64,000 bases of DNA. Source: Modestobacter caceresii (GTDB lineage: Bacteria > Actinomycetota > Actinomycetes > Mycobacteriales > Geodermatophilaceae). A program made the translations under genes and the position numbers. The first letter of the stretch is position 1; each line of letters opens with the position of its first letter. Under the pieces are notes generated by a model, which was not told the DNA's origin, ran no database searches, and saw only the letters and a list, made by a program, of their open reading frames with translations. Positions 36,919 to 46,416 of the stretch are shown here, one piece after another. The DNA is taken from the NCBI RefSeq assembly GCF_000761485.1, contig NZ_JPMX01000006.1:1-64000 (forward strand), in the 5' to 3' direction.

Positions 36919-38289
36919 TCAGTTGGCCATGTCGACGAAGCGGCTGTAGTGGCCCTGGAAGGCGACGGTGACGTTCGCGGTGGGGCCGTTGCGGTGCTTG
37001 ACCAGCATGATGTCGGCCTCGCCGGCCCGCGGGGACTCCTTCTCGTACATGTCCTCGCGGTGGATCATCATCACCATGTCGGCGTCCTGCTCGATCGAGC
37101 CGGACTCACGGAGGTCGGAGAGCATCGGCTTCTTGTCCTGACGCTGCTCCGAGCCACGGTTCAGCTGGCTCATCGCGATCACCGGCAGCTCGAGCTCCTT
37201 GGCCAGCAGCTTCAGCGCACGGGAGAACTCCGAGACCTCCTGCTGGCGGCTCTCCACCTTCTTGCCCGACGTCATCAGCTGCAGGTAGTCGATGACGATG
37301 AGCTTGAGGTCGTTGCGCTGCTTGAGCCGCCGCGCCTTGGCCCGGATCTCCATCATCGTCATGTTCGGTGAGTCGTCGATGTAGAGCGGGGCGTCGGCGA
37401 TCTCGCCCATCCGGCGGGCCAGCTTCGACCAGTCCTCGTCCGACAGCGTGCCGGCGCGCATGTGGTGCAGCGGCACCTTCGCCTCGGCCGACAGCAGACG
37501 CATGGTGATCTCGTGCTTGCTCATCTCGAGCGAGAAGATCGCCGCCGGCATGTGGTGCTTCACCGTGGCCGAGCGGGCGATGTCCAGCCCCAGCGTGCTC
37601 TTGCCGACACCGGGACGGGCGGCGATGACCACCATCTGGCCGGACTGCAGGCCGTTGGTGAGCTCGTCGAGGTCACGGATGCCGGTGGGGACACCCCGCG
37701 CCGTCCCGCCACGGGAGGCGATCGCGTCGAGCTCGTCCATCGTCGGCTGCAAGACGTCGGCGAGGCGGGAGTAGTCCTCGCTCATCCGCTTCTCGGTGAC
37801 GTCGTAGATCTCCTGCTGGGCACGGTCGACGATGTCGTCGACGTCGCCCTTCCCGCCGGCCGCGCCGTAACCGAGCTGCACGACCCGGGTGCCGGCCTCG
37901 ACCAGCCGCCGCAGCACCGCCTGCTCCGCGACGATCGCCGCGTAGTACCCGGCGTTCGCCGCGGTCGGGGTGGAGGCGATGAGCGTGTGCAGGTAGACCG
38001 CGCCGCCCATCTTCGACAGCTGGTCGGTGCGGTTCAGCTCCGCGGCGACGGTGATCGCGTCGGCGGGCTCACCCCGGCCGTACAGGTCGAGGATGACGTC
38101 GAAGACGACCTGGTGGGCCGGGCGGTAGAAGTCCGGGCCCGCCAGGACCTCGACCACGTCGGCGATCGCGTCCTTGCTCATCAGCATGCCGCCCAGGACC
38201 GACTGCTCGGCAGCGACGTCCTGAGGGGGCTGCCGGTCGTACTCCGGAGCCGTGACCCTCGGCCTGCTGATGTCGTCGACGACCGCCAC
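36919..38289 (-). CDS. dnaB: replicative DNA helicase DnaB
   Basis: 456 residues from GTG at 38289, which has a GAGGAG ribosome site; upstream in-frame codons do not. The N-terminal domain (PPQDVAAEQSVLGGMLMSKDAI) joins the RecA-type motor with Walker A ARPGVGKSTLGL, IVIDYLQLM (Walker B) and SQLNRGSEQR. It is the ring helicase loaded at oriC and is intein-free here. It follows the rpsF-ssb-rpsR-rplI operon after a 554-base gap. A LexA-like box lies 37 bases upstream of the start. Confidence 0.97.
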   Translation of the reverse strand: MAVVDDISRPRVTAPEYDRQPPQDVAAEQSVLGGMLMSKDAIADVVEVLAGPDFYRPAHQVVFDVILDLYGRGEPADAITVAAELNRTDQLSKMGGAVYLHTLIASTPTAANAGYYAAIVAEQAVLRRLVEAGTRVVQLGYGAAGGKGDVDDIVDRAQQEIYDVTEKRMSEDYSRLADVLQPTMDELDAIASRGGTARGVPTGIRDLDELTNGLQSGQMVVIAARPGVGKSTLGLDIARSATVKHHMPAAIFSLEMSKHEITMRLLSAEAKVPLHHMRAGTLSDEDWSKLARRMGEIADAPLYIDDSPNMTMMEIRAKARRLKQRNDLKLIVIDYLQLMTSGKKVESRQQEVSEFSRALKLLAKELELPVIAMSQLNRGSEQRQDKKPMLSDLRESGSIEQDADMVMMIHREDMYEKESPRAGEADIMLVKHRNGPTANVTVAFQGHYSRFVDMAN

Positions 38290-38325
38290 GCTGATGTTCT
38301 CCTCGTCCCCTGCTCTTGCTGCCGT

Positions 38326-38341
38326 TCGAACGTGCGTTCGG
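38326..38341 (-). promoter_or_regulatory. LexA-like SOS box upstream of dnaB
   Basis: TCGAAC-GTGC-GTTCGG matches the actinobacterial SOS box TCGAAC-N4-GTTCGA at 11 of 12 fixed positions. It lies 37-52 bases before the dnaB start codon. Damage control of dnaB is inferred. Confidence 0.5.
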
Positions 38342-38346
38342 ACAAC

Positions 38347-38387
38347 AGCTACCACCGGGCGCCGACAGTTCGTGCCCGGCGGTAGCT
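38347..38387 (-). other. large inverted repeat upstream of dnaB
   Basis: AGCTACCACCGGGC (38347-38360) pairs with GCCCGGCGGTAGCT (38374-38387) at 13 of 14 positions around a 13-base loop. It may be a 5' leader hairpin or a protein-binding site; nothing decides between these. Confidence 0.45.
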
Positions 38388-38454
38388 GGGGGTGACGTTA
38401 GGAACCCGGGAGGGGGCGCGTCCAACACCGCTGTGCACGCCGATCTGCACAACT

Positions 38455-38463
38455 TGTGGACAA
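38455..38463 (-). promoter_or_regulatory. DnaA box upstream of dnaB
   Basis: TTGTCCACA on the minus strand is an exact actinobacterial-type DnaA box; it lies in the symmetric ACTTGTGGACAAGT. CTGTCCACA at 38565-38573 is one base off. This is too few for an origin, but DnaA regulation of dnaB is possible. Confidence 0.45.
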
Positions 38464-38788
38464 GTCGGTGGACAGAGGCGGTCACCGTGTGGAGACCGTG
38501 GTGGACCCGCGGACGTCGCGTCCCCGCCATCCCCTCGTCACCTGCGCCGGAGCCTCTCCCGGGGTGTGGACAGGAGAAATCCGGGAACTCGTCGCAGAAC
38601 TCGCCGCCCGGGCGTGTCGGCGGATCCCCGCAGGTCACACGCGTAACGGGTCGGTGGTAGGGGCGTCGTCCCCGAGGCTCGGCGGCGCTGCGCGGTGCCA
38701 CCCGGGTCGGGGGCGCCGTTCACCTGCCGTCCACGGAGGGACGGCGCCCGTGTCGACACGGGAGGACGCCCAGGAGACCCCGGGAACG

Positions 38789-38828
38789 CCACGAGGGGCG
38801 CCGGACCGGAGTCCGACGCCCCTCGTGG
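38789..38828 (-). terminator. terminator of the rpsF-ssb-rpsR-rplI operon
   Basis: CCACGAGGGGCG (38789-38800) and CGCCCCTCGTGG (38817-38828) are perfectly complementary, 15 bases beyond the rplI stop. It separates the ribosomal operon from dnaB. Confidence 0.75.
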
Positions 38829-38843
38829 GGACAGTGCTGTGGA

Positions 38844-39290
38844 TCAGCCGGCGACGACGTCCACGGTCACCGGCACGGAGACCTCGGGGTGGACCCGCAC
38901 CGTGACGGTGTGGGTGCCGAGGCTCTTGATGCTGCTGGGCAGCTCGATCCGGCGACGGTCGAGCTCCGGGCCACCGGCCGAGGTCACCGCGGCGGCGACG
39001 TCGGCGGTGGTGATGCGGCCGAAGAGCCGGCCACCGTCACCGGAGCGGGCCGGCAGCGTGACGGTCAGCTGCGCGAGCTGACCGGCGACCGCCTGGGCCT
39101 CCTCGAGCGAACGCACGTCGCGCGCAGCGCGCGCCCGGCGCAGGCTGTTGACCTGCTTCTCGGCACCTCGGGTGGCCAGCATGGCCAGCCCGCGGGGCAG
39201 GAGGTAGTTGCGGGCGTACCCGCCCTTGACCTCGACAGTGTCGCCGGAGGACCCGAGACCGGTGACCTCCTGCGTGAGGATCAGCTTCAT
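38844..39290 (-). CDS. rplI: 50S ribosomal protein L9
   Basis: 148 residues from ATG at 39290. MKLILTQEVTGLGSSGD and KGGYARNYLLPRGLA are the L9 N-domain signature; the C-domain includes GRLFGRITTADVA. An ATG at 39299 is in frame and would add three residues. It follows rpsR by about 11 bases, the fourth gene of the operon. Confidence 0.96.
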   Translation of the reverse strand: MKLILTQEVTGLGSSGDTVEVKGGYARNYLLPRGLAMLATRGAEKQVNSLRRARAARDVRSLEEAQAVAGQLAQLTVTLPARSGDGGRLFGRITTADVAAAVTSAGGPELDRRRIELPSSIKSLGTHTVTVRVHPEVSVPVTVDVVAG

Positions 39291-39301
39291 GGTGCTCATG
39301 A

Positions 39302-39538
39302 TCAGCGCGCCGTGGAGGTGTAGGGCAGCAGTGCCATCTCGCGGCTGTTCTTCACGGCCACGGCGACGTCACGCTGGTGCTGGCTGCAGTTGCCGCTGAC
39401 GCGGCGGGCACGGATCTTGCCGCGGTCGGAGATGAACTTCCGCAGCAGGGTCGTGTCCTTGTAGTCGATGTAGGTCGCCTTGTCCTTGCAGAACTGGCAG
39501 ACCTTCTTCTTGATCTTGCGGGGGGGAGGCTTGGGCAC
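39302..39538 (-). CDS. rpsR: 30S ribosomal protein S18, zinc-binding (C+) form
   Basis: 78 residues. CQFCKDK and the later [10 protein letters not shown] give a C-x2-C and C-x2-H zinc site, the mark of the C+ form of S18. [20 protein letters not shown] is the usual core. It is part of rpsF-ssb-rpsR-rplI. Many actinobacteria keep a second, cysteine-free S18 under Zur control elsewhere in the genome. Confidence 0.96.
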   Translation of the reverse strand: MPKPPPRKIKKKVCQFCKDKATYIDYKDTTLLRKFISDRGKIRARRVSGNCSQHQRDVAVAVKNSREMALLPYTSTAR

Positions 39539-39570
39539 TGGGTTCTCCAGAGATCAGTACAGAGGGGGGA

Positions 39571-40077
39571 TCAAAAAGGCGGTTCGTCGGAGGACGCCGG
39601 CGGGGTGGACCAGGGGTCGCTGGCTCCGCCACCGGAGAAGCCACCGCCACCGCCACTGCCGCCACCGCTGTTGCCGCCGCCGCCGCCGAACCCGCCGCCG
39701 CCACCCTCGCTGCGCGCAGCGCGGGTGACCTTGGCGGTGGCGTACCGCAGGGAGGGGCCGATCTCGTCGACCTCCAGCTCGATGACGGTGCGCTTCTCGC
39801 CTTCCTTCGTGTCGAAGGACCGCTGCTTCAGCCGGCCCGACACGATGACCCGCGAACCGCGGGTGAGCGACTCGGCGACGTTCTCCGCCGCCTGGCGCCA
39901 GACGTTGCAGCGGAGGAACAGCGCTTCGCCGTCCTTCCACTCCTGCGACTGACGGTCGAAGGTGCGGGGCGTCGAGGCGACGGTGAAGTTGGCGACGGCG
40001 GCACCGGACGGGGTGAACCGCAGCTCCGGGTCGGCCGTCAGGTTCCCGATGACGGTGATGACGGTCTCGCCGGCCAT
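39571..40077 (-). CDS. ssb: single-stranded DNA-binding protein
   Basis: 168 residues. The OB fold ([72 protein letters not shown]) covers residues 1-115. A Gly-rich linker follows, ending in DEPPF, the acidic tip that binds other repair and replication proteins. It begins 2 bases after the rpsF stop and coats single-stranded DNA at the fork. Confidence 0.97.
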   Translation of the reverse strand: MAGETVITVIGNLTADPELRFTPSGAAVANFTVASTPRTFDRQSQEWKDGEALFLRCNVWRQAAENVAESLTRGSRVIVSGRLKQRSFDTKEGEKRTVIELEVDEIGPSLRYATAKVTRAARSEGGGGGFGGGGGNSGGGSGGGGGFSGGGASDPWSTPPASSDEPPF

Positions 40078-40079
40078 GG

Positions 40080-40367
40080 TCAGTGAGCCTCGGGGCGCAT
40101 CAGCTTGGTGCGCAGGATGGACTCGTTGAGGTTCAGCTGACGGTCCAGCTCGGCGACGGCGGCCGGCTCGGCCTGGATGTCGACGATGGCGTAGATGCCC
40201 TCGGCCTTCTTGTCGATCTCGTAGGCCAGCCGACGGCGGCCCCAGATCTCCGTCTTGACGGTGCCACCGGAGTTCGTGACGACGGTCAGGAAACGATCCA
40301 GGCTGGGAGCGATGGTCCGCTCCTCGAGCTCAGGGTCGAGGATGATCATCAGTTCGTAGTTACGCAC
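40080..40367 (-). CDS. rpsF: 30S ribosomal protein S6
   Basis: 95 residues from GTG at 40367, preceded by AGAGGAGG at about 11 bases. [17 protein letters not shown] and [27 protein letters not shown] are S6 signatures. It opens the rpsF-ssb-rpsR-rplI operon, whose promoter should be in 40368-40538. Confidence 0.97.
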   Translation of the reverse strand: MRNYELMIILDPELEERTIAPSLDRFLTVVTNSGGTVKTEIWGRRRLAYEIDKKAEGIYAIVDIQAEPAAVAELDRQLNLNESILRTKLMRPEAH

Positions 40368-40538
40368 GGAGAACCCCACCTCCTCTGGTCTCAGCGGCCG
40401 CAGGGTGTCTGCAGCAGGAGGGTCGTACATGCGTCGCGCGCCCGGACCTGCTTCGGAGCAGGAGAGGACGCGCACCGGCCACGATACCAGCGCCCTCGAC
40501 AGGACGTATGCGTCGGACCGGCGATCTACGCTCCCCGG

Positions 40539-41354
40539 GTGACCGAACAGCTGATCGGCGTACACGTCGGACCGGGCCTGAGCGAGGACAACGAGCTGGC
40601 CGACGGCGGCCCGCTGGCCCGCGCCGCCGAGCTGGACGCCGACGCGGTGCAGGTGTTCCTCGCCGATCCCCAGGGCTGGAAGGCACCCAAGCCGCGCCCG
40701 GACGCCGAGGCGCTGCTCGACTCCGACGTCGCCGTGTTCGTGCACGCCCCGTACGTGCTCAACGTCGCCTCGACGAACAACCGGATCCGGATCCCCAGCC
40801 GCAAGCTGCTCGGCCAGCACGCCCAGGCGTCGGCCGCCGTCGGGGCCCGGGGCATGGTGGTGCACGGCGGGCACGTGCTGGCGAAGGACGACCCGTCGGC
40901 CGGGGTCGACAACTGGCGGAAGACCTTCGCCCGGCAGGCCGACGAGGGCGGCTTCGGCCTCCCGGTGCTCATCGAGAACACCGCCGGCGGGGACAACGCG
41001 ATGGCCCGCGAGCTCGACGCCGTCGCCCGGCTGTGGGAGGCCGTGGGCGAGTTCGGCGCGGGGTTCGTGCTGGACACCTGCCACGCCTGGGCCGCGGGCT
41101 GGGACCTGACCCGGGTCGTGGACGACGTCCGGGCGATCACCGGCCGGATCGACCTGGTGCACCTGAACAACAGCCGCGACCCCGCCGGCTCCGGTCGCGA
41201 CCGGCATGCACCGCTGACCGCCGGGGAGATCCCGCTGGAGCTGCTGGTGGGCGTGGCGCGCTCCGCCGGCGCCCCCGTCGTCCTGGAGACCCCTGGGGAC
41301 ACCGCGGGTCACGCCGAGGAGATCACCCTGCTGCGCGGAGCGCTCGCCGGCTGA
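40539..41354 (+). CDS. nfo: endonuclease IV / AP-endonuclease family TIM barrel
   Basis: 271 residues from GTG at 40539. [67 protein letters not shown] and [21 protein letters not shown] follow the zinc-ligand order of endonuclease IV, which cuts DNA at abasic sites. It is divergent from rpsF, as in mycobacteria near rpsF-ssb. The 3' end overlaps the convergent DUF2029 gene by 46 bases. A sugar-isomerase role is less likely. Confidence 0.85.
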   Translation: MTEQLIGVHVGPGLSEDNELADGGPLARAAELDADAVQVFLADPQGWKAPKPRPDAEALLDSDVAVFVHAPYVLNVASTNNRIRIPSRKLLGQHAQASAAVGARGMVVHGGHVLAKDDPSAGVDNWRKTFARQADEGGFGLPVLIENTAGGDNAMARELDAVARLWEAVGEFGAGFVLDTCHAWAAGWDLTRVVDDVRAITGRIDLVHLNNSRDPAGSGRDRHAPLTAGEIPLELLVGVARSAGAPVVLETPGDTAGHAEEITLLRGALAG

Positions 41355-42826
41355 GGCCTGCGGCGCAACGTGAACCGGTCGGGGGCCTGGTCCAGGACGC
41401 CGCCGGCGGGGTCGTCGGTGCCCGGCCAGCTGCGCCGCACCAGGTCCCGGTCCGGGGACCACACCTCCCGCACGACCAGCGCCATCAGGACGAGGACGGC
41501 GACGTCGCGCACCACCACGGCGAGGTAGAACCACTCCACGTCCAGGCCGTTCTCGTCCGCCCCGAGGTAATAGAGCATGGTCGTCATCCAGACCAGCACC
41601 TCGGTCGCCTGCCAGAGCAGCAGCGCACGCCACCGCGGACGGGCCAGCACGGCCAGCGGCAGCAGCCACAGCGAGAACTGCGGGCTCCACACCTTGTTCA
41701 GCAGCAGGAAGGCCGCCACCAGCAGGAACGCCAGCTGGGGCAGCCGTGGCCGCAGCGGGGCCGCCAGGGCCAGCCAGGCCACGGCAGCGGCCGACAGCAG
41801 GAGCACGACCGCGACGGTCGTGTTGAGCACCGACGGCGTCTGCCCCTCGGCCAGCGGACCGTCCAGGATCCGGTCACCGGTCAGGTCCAGGGCGATCGCC
41901 CAGACGCTCTCCGGGTTCGCCGGCCGGACGTCGCTGAAGGTGAAGAACCGGGCCCAGTTCTCCGGCGCGGCGAGGGCGACGGGCAGGTTCACCGCCAGCC
42001 AGGCCAGCCCGGCGGCGACGATCGCCGACAGCCACGCCCGCAGCCGGCCGGCGCGCAGGCACAGCACGAAGAGCACGCCGAGGACGATCACCGGGTAGAG
42101 CTTCGCCGCGATCCCCAGCCCGATCAGCACGCCGGCCAGCACCGGGTGCCGGCGCGCCCAGGCCCACATGCCGAGGGTGGTCAGGGCGATGGCGAGCAGG
42201 TCCCAGTTGGTGAAGGCGTGCACCAGCAGCAGCGGCGACAGCGCGACCATCGCGGCGTCCCAGGGTCGGCGGCCGGCCAGACCCAGGACGCCGCGGGTCA
42301 CCAGGAGCGCCAGTGACGACAGCAGCAGACAGGTGACGACGTAGAAGCTCGCCACCGGCACGGTGGAGATGCCCGCCGCGAGCCCGTCCCAGCCCCGTGC
42401 GACCACCGCGGCGAGCTGCATCAGCGCACCGGTGAGCACCGGGTACTCGACGGCGGAGTCGAGGTAGGGCACCTGCCCGTCGTCGATCCCGTGGGTGAAG
42501 AACAGCGGGACGGCGTCGTTGTAGCAGAAGTGGGTGTACTGCTTGCTGCCCGTCCAGTTGCCGGTGGCGCACGGCGCCTGCTTGGCCCAGGCCAGCCCGA
42601 GCACCACCACGGTGAACAGCAGGCACACCCGCAGCGGCGTCCAGAAGCGGGCGCCCCCGGTGACGGCGTGCCGACCCCAGGGACCGCCCACTGCCTCGCT
42701 GGCCTGGATCGCCACCGGGTCGGTCCAGGACGGCACGATGCGGTCCGGTCCCGGCGGTGCAGACACCTCGGGCCCGCCCCCCGGCCGGTCGGCCGGGACG
42801 GACGGGCCCGTCGGTGTCGCACTCAC
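41309..42826 (-). CDS. DUF2029 / glycosyltransferase 87 family membrane protein
   Basis: 505 residues, about ten membrane helices from residue 65 on. The outer loop [24 protein letters not shown] holds the conserved Asp/Glu-Tyr-Pro of polyprenyl-phosphate-mannose-dependent mannosyltransferases, and [16 protein letters not shown] is a second family motif. It matches by place the mycobacterial Rv0051 gene next to ponA1 and the rpsF operon. It should transfer mannose to lipid or polymer outside the membrane; the acceptor is unknown. The start is GTG 42826. Confidence 0.85.
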   Translation of the reverse strand: MSATPTGPSVPADRPGGGPEVSAPPGPDRIVPSWTDPVAIQASEAVGGPWGRHAVTGGARFWTPLRVCLLFTVVVLGLAWAKQAPCATGNWTGSKQYTHFCYNDAVPLFFTHGIDDGQVPYLDSAVEYPVLTGALMQLAAVVARGWDGLAAGISTVPVASFYVVTCLLLSSLALLVTRGVLGLAGRRPWDAAMVALSPLLLVHAFTNWDLLAIALTTLGMWAWARRHPVLAGVLIGLGIAAKLYPVIVLGVLFVLCLRAGRLRAWLSAIVAAGLAWLAVNLPVALAAPENWARFFTFSDVRPANPESVWAIALDLTGDRILDGPLAEGQTPSVLNTTVAVVLLLSAAAVAWLALAAPLRPRLPQLAFLLVAAFLLLNKVWSPQFSLWLLPLAVLARPRWRALLLWQATEVLVWMTTMLYYLGADENGLDVEWFYLAVVVRDVAVLVLMALVVREVWSPDRDLVRRSWPGTDDPAGGVLDQAPDRFTLRRRPQPASAPRSRVISSA

Positions 42827-42851
42827 CGGGTCAGTCTGCCTGCTGCCCCGG

Positions 42852-45320
42852 TCAGCCGTTCGGACCCGTGGGGGACGGTGCCGTCGTCGACGGGACCGGG
42901 GTGACCGACGGCGCCGGTGCGACCGTCTCCTCCACCTCGGGCGCCTGACTGGTGACCGGAGCCGAACTGCTGCTCGGTGCCCTGGTGGGGGCCGGAGCCT
43001 GCCTGGTGACCGGTGCCGGCTCCGGCGCCGGCGCCTCGCTCGTGGTCGGGGCCGGGGTCTCCGTCGTCGGCTCCGGGATGCTCCGGTCCGGGTCGCCCTG
43101 GATCAGCGCCTTCGACGGGAGGGGCTGCTCCGGCGTGCCCTCGAGCACGGTGTTCATGAACTGCTGCCAGATCTCCCCCGGCAGCCCTGACCCGTAGATG
43201 ATGTTGCCCCGGGCGTTCGTGATGGCCTCGGTGCCCTTCGCCCCGATCCACACCGCGGTGGAGATCGACGGCGTGTACCCCACCATCCAGGCGTCGGAGT
43301 TGTCGGTGCGGTCCAGGCCCTGGGTGCCGGTCTTCGCCGCGACCGGCCGGTTGCCGTCCAGCGCGAGCTTCGAGCTCGCGGCCACGTCGGTCAGCGCGAA
43401 GGTGACGTCGTTGGCCACCTCGGGCGAGATCGCCTGCGTGGAGGCGGTCGTCCCCGTGCCCAGCACCGTCCCGGCGCTGTCGGCGACCGAGGCGACGAAG
43501 TGCGTCGCGTGGTGCACCCCGCCGGCGGCGAAGGTGGCGAAGCCGGCGGCCTGCTGGATCGGCCGGACCGCGTACTCCCCGATGCCGATCGAGCCACCGG
43601 TGGTGTTGGTCGTCGGGATGCTGAGCGTCTCGAACCCGGTCAGGTCCGTGGGCACGGTCGGGTCGTCCCGGTTCGGGTCCCACGTCGCCGGGAGACCGGC
43701 GATCTCCCGGGCCGTCTCGGCGACCACCTCGGGGCCGACCTCGTAGGCGAGCCCGTAGTACGTGGTGTTCAGCGACCTGGTCATCGCCTCCTTGAGCGTG
43801 CAGTTTCCGCACTGCGCGTTGCCGGAGTTGACCACCGGCAGCCCGGGCCGGTCCTCGAACTCCTGCGGCGAGCTGCCGTCGCGACGGGTGCTGACGCTGT
43901 AGCCGTTCTCCAGCGCGGCCGCGAGGGTGTACGGCTTGAACGACGAGCCCGGCGGCTTGAGCGCCTGCGCGTAGTCGGTGGTGTCGACCGCCGGGTCCTC
44001 GCTGCTGCTCAACGCGTTGCCGTAGTAGGCGAGCACGCCGCCGGTCGCCGGGTCGACCGCGACCAGTGCCTCCTGCAGGTTCTGCGGTTCACCGGCCATC
44101 ACGTCGTTCACCGCGGCGACCGCGGCGTCCTGCTTGGCCTTGTCCACGGTCGTGGTGATCCGCAGGCCGGCGGAGTAGATGTCGTCGCGCGAGTAGCTGA
44201 ACGGCTGCCGCTGCAGCTCGTCGAGGACCTGGCGCACGATCAGCCCCTCGGGGCCCTCCGGGATGCCGGAGCTGCTGCCGGTGTTGGGCAGCACCGCCGG
44301 GTAGACGGCGGCCTCGCGTGCCGCGGCGTCCAGCCAGCCCTGCTCGACCATCGCGTCCAGCACCGGGCCCCAGCGCTGCTGGGCACCCTCCGGGTTGGTC
44401 TCCGGGTCGTTGGCGCTGGGGTTCCGGATGAGGACGGCGAGCACCGCGCCCTGCTCGGGGGTGAGCTGCGCGGCGGACACCCCGAAGTAGGTGTTGGCCG
44501 CCGCCTCGATGCCGTACGCCCCGCGGCCGAAGTAGATCGTGTTGAGGTAGTTCTCGAGGATCTGCTCCTTCGAGTACTCGTTGTCCAGCTTGACGGCGAG
44601 GAAGAGCTCCTTGAACTTCCGGCTGAACGTCTGGTCGGAGGTCAGGAAGGCGTTCTTCACGTACTGCTGGGTGATGGTGGAGCCACCCTGGGTCGAGCCA
44701 CCGGTCAGGTTGTTCCACGCCGCCCGCACGATGCCGGTGAAGGAGATGCCCGGGTCGGTGTAGAAAGCGCGGTTCTCCGCGGCCAGGATGGCGTTCTGGG
44801 CCGGCTCGGAGACCTGCCCGAGGGTGACGTTCGTCCGGTTCTCGTTGCCCAGCCGGGCCATCTCGGTGACGCCGTCGGCGTAGTACACGACCGTCGTCTG
44901 GTCGTTCTGCACCGACTCCGGCGTGGGCACCTCGGTCGTGGCGTAGACGACGCCGACGAAGACGCCCAGCAGCACCAGCATGCTCAGGAACGCCCCGGCG
45001 AGCACCTTCGGCCAGCGCCGGCGCTTCTGCTTCGCACCCTTCTTCTTCCCACCACCGGGCGGCCGGCTGCTGCCCCCGGGCCGTCGACCGCCCGTCGGCG
45101 GCTTCACCGGGGGACGGCCACCGCCACCGCCGCCACCGGACCGGGCCGCCGGACGCCCACCACCGTCACGGGACGCCGTCGTCCGGGCCCGGGCGGGCGG
45201 CGGGCGGCGGACACCGCCGGCACCACTGCCGCCGGAGCCGGCGCGGCCCCGGGCCGGCGGGGGACGGCGGACCGCGCCGCCACCGGGGGTGACGCGGGCG
45301 GTCTCGTCGTGGGGAGGCAC
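42852..45320 (-). CDS. ponA: class A penicillin-binding protein (PBP1A type)
   Basis: 822 residues from GTG at 45320. Residues 1-95 are a Pro/Gly/Arg-rich cytoplasmic tail, then one membrane helix (VLAGAFLSMLVLLGVFVGVVY). The GT51 glycosyltransferase follows (AAENRAFYTDPGISF, GGSTITQQYVKN), then the transpeptidase with PGSSFKPYT (catalytic Ser), SLN and AKTGT. The last 85 residues are a Pro/Thr/Ser-rich outer tail. It polymerises and crosslinks peptidoglycan. The conserved order with PadR and ino1 on one side and DUF2029 and rpsF on the other matches other actinobacteria. Confidence 0.95.
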   Translation of the reverse strand: MPPHDETARVTPGGGAVRRPPPARGRAGSGGSGAGGVRRPPPARARTTASRDGGGRPAARSGGGGGGGRPPVKPPTGGRRPGGSSRPPGGGKKKGAKQKRRRWPKVLAGAFLSMLVLLGVFVGVVYATTEVPTPESVQNDQTTVVYYADGVTEMARLGNENRTNVTLGQVSEPAQNAILAAENRAFYTDPGISFTGIVRAAWNNLTGGSTQGGSTITQQYVKNAFLTSDQTFSRKFKELFLAVKLDNEYSKEQILENYLNTIYFGRGAYGIEAAANTYFGVSAAQLTPEQGAVLAVLIRNPSANDPETNPEGAQQRWGPVLDAMVEQGWLDAAAREAAVYPAVLPNTGSSSGIPEGPEGLIVRQVLDELQRQPFSYSRDDIYSAGLRITTTVDKAKQDAAVAAVNDVMAGEPQNLQEALVAVDPATGGVLAYYGNALSSSEDPAVDTTDYAQALKPPGSSFKPYTLAAALENGYSVSTRRDGSSPQEFEDRPGLPVVNSGNAQCGNCTLKEAMTRSLNTTYYGLAYEVGPEVVAETAREIAGLPATWDPNRDDPTVPTDLTGFETLSIPTTNTTGGSIGIGEYAVRPIQQAAGFATFAAGGVHHATHFVASVADSAGTVLGTGTTASTQAISPEVANDVTFALTDVAASSKLALDGNRPVAAKTGTQGLDRTDNSDAWMVGYTPSISTAVWIGAKGTEAITNARGNIIYGSGLPGEIWQQFMNTVLEGTPEQPLPSKALIQGDPDRSIPEPTTETPAPTTSEAPAPEPAPVTRQAPAPTRAPSSSSAPVTSQAPEVEETVAPAPSVTPVPSTTAPSPTGPNG

Positions 45321-45694
45321 GCGGTGGGCCCCTTCCTGCAGGTCGTGGGGTGCTCAGGCGCCGGACTGCTCGCGGTGCCTGCGCGCCCAGGGTGGCGTCT
45401 TCAGCTGTGTGTCGGCTGGGAGCACGTCAGCTCAGCCGGGCGGGACGACGCCTTGCGGCGGTCCTCACGTGGTGCGCGTCCCGGCGACCCAGTGCGTGGT
45501 CCACCACCGAACGACGTCCGGGCACGGCCGCCAATGTACGCACTGACCAGCGGTTCACGACCTCCTCCACAGGTCGACATGGGACGGGTGGGACACCCGT
45601 CAACTGGCTGTCCGACTTGCGTGCAGTGCAGCGCTCGGATGTATCGTGCCGATACATCGATCCGGTGAACGCCGGCAGACCAGGAGGTGGCGCC
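45321..45694. other. 374-base divergent region between ponA and PadR
   Basis: No gene is supported. Two inverted repeats are seen: ACGGGTG-GGA-CACCCGT (45584-45600) and the 21-base perfect palindrome at 45638-45658. A TACATT in minus-strand reading (near 45535) is a possible ponA -10 box, not proven. Confidence 0.6.
45638..45658. promoter_or_regulatory. PadR operator candidate
   Basis: GATGTATCG-TGC-CGATACATC is a perfect inverted repeat with 9-base arms and a 3-base spacer, and is AT-rich for this genome. It lies 37 bases upstream of the PadR start codon. The arms contain ATGT and ACAT, the half-sites of many PadR proteins. Confidence 0.65.
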
Positions 45695-46342
45695 GTGCTC
45701 GAGTTCGCCATCCTGGGCCTGTTGCAGCAGTCGCCCATGCACGGCTACGAGCTCCGCAAGGAACTGGCCGCCGTCCTCGGTGGGCTCCGCTCGATCTCCT
45801 ACGGCTCGCTCTACCCGGCGCTCAAGCGCCTGCAGGCGGCCGGCCTGATCGCCAGCGACGACCCGACCCCGCGGTCCCTGCTGCCTGCCGACGCCCCGGC
45901 GCTCACCGGTCGTCGCGGGAAGGTCGTCTACGCGATCACCGCCGAGGGCAAGGAGCGCTTCGCCGACCTGGTCAGCCAGACCGGTCCCGAGGCCTACGAC
46001 GACGAGGGCCGGTTCGGCGTCCACCTCGCCTTCTTCCGGCACACCGCCGCCGACGTGCGGCTGCGCATCCTGGAGGGCCGCCGGCGCACCGTCGAGCGCC
46101 AGCGCGACCGGCTCATGGACTCCCTGCGCCGCACCCAGGAGAAGCTCGACCGCTACACCCTCGAGCTGCAGCGGCACGGTCTGGACTCGGTCGACCGCGA
46201 GGTCCGCTGGCTCACCGAGCTCATCGACAGCGAACGCGACGACGCACGCGCCGAAGCAGCCCGGGCTGAGCAGTCGCCCACCCGTACCCCCCCAGCGCAG
46301 ACGCCCACCCCGCCTCCACCACCGAACGACGGCACCACCTGA
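45695..46342 (+). CDS. PadR family transcriptional regulator, ino1-linked
   Basis: 215 residues from GTG at 45695 with an AGGAGG ribosome site. [21 protein letters not shown] and [20 protein letters not shown] are the PadR winged helix; the C-terminal half ([28 protein letters not shown], then [19 protein letters not shown]) is the PadR-C dimerising domain, longer than in small PadR proteins. It sits directly before ino1, as Rv0047c does beside ino1 in M. tuberculosis, and may control ino1 and ponA. Confidence 0.92.
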   Translation: MLEFAILGLLQQSPMHGYELRKELAAVLGGLRSISYGSLYPALKRLQAAGLIASDDPTPRSLLPADAPALTGRRGKVVYAITAEGKERFADLVSQTGPEAYDDEGRFGVHLAFFRHTAADVRLRILEGRRRTVERQRDRLMDSLRRTQEKLDRYTLELQRHGLDSVDREVRWLTELIDSERDDARAEAARAEQSPTRTPPAQTPTPPPPPNDGTT

Positions 46343-46416
46343 ACCACCGCACCGCCAGCACCACGTCCACGCACATCGTCCGGGCCCGGGTCGGGTCCGT
46401 CGGAGGGAGTCAGTCC

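Larger units (their letters stand above)
38290..38843. other. 554-base non-coding region between rplI and dnaB
   Basis: No gene is supported. It contains, in order toward rplI, a LexA-like box (38326-38341), a 14-base-arm hairpin (38347-38387), an exact DnaA box (38455-38463), a one-mismatch DnaA box (38565-38573), inverted repeats GCCGTCC/GGACGGC (38726-38745) and CCCGTGTC/GACACGGG (38747-38762), and the rplI terminator (38789-38828). Much of this should control dnaB transcription. Confidence 0.7.

Noticed and set aside
38290-38843. The dnaB upstream region as a replication origin
   Set aside because: Only one exact and one near DnaA box, no AT-rich unwinding stretch, and the oriC of actinobacteria lies between dnaA and dnaN, which are not in the window.
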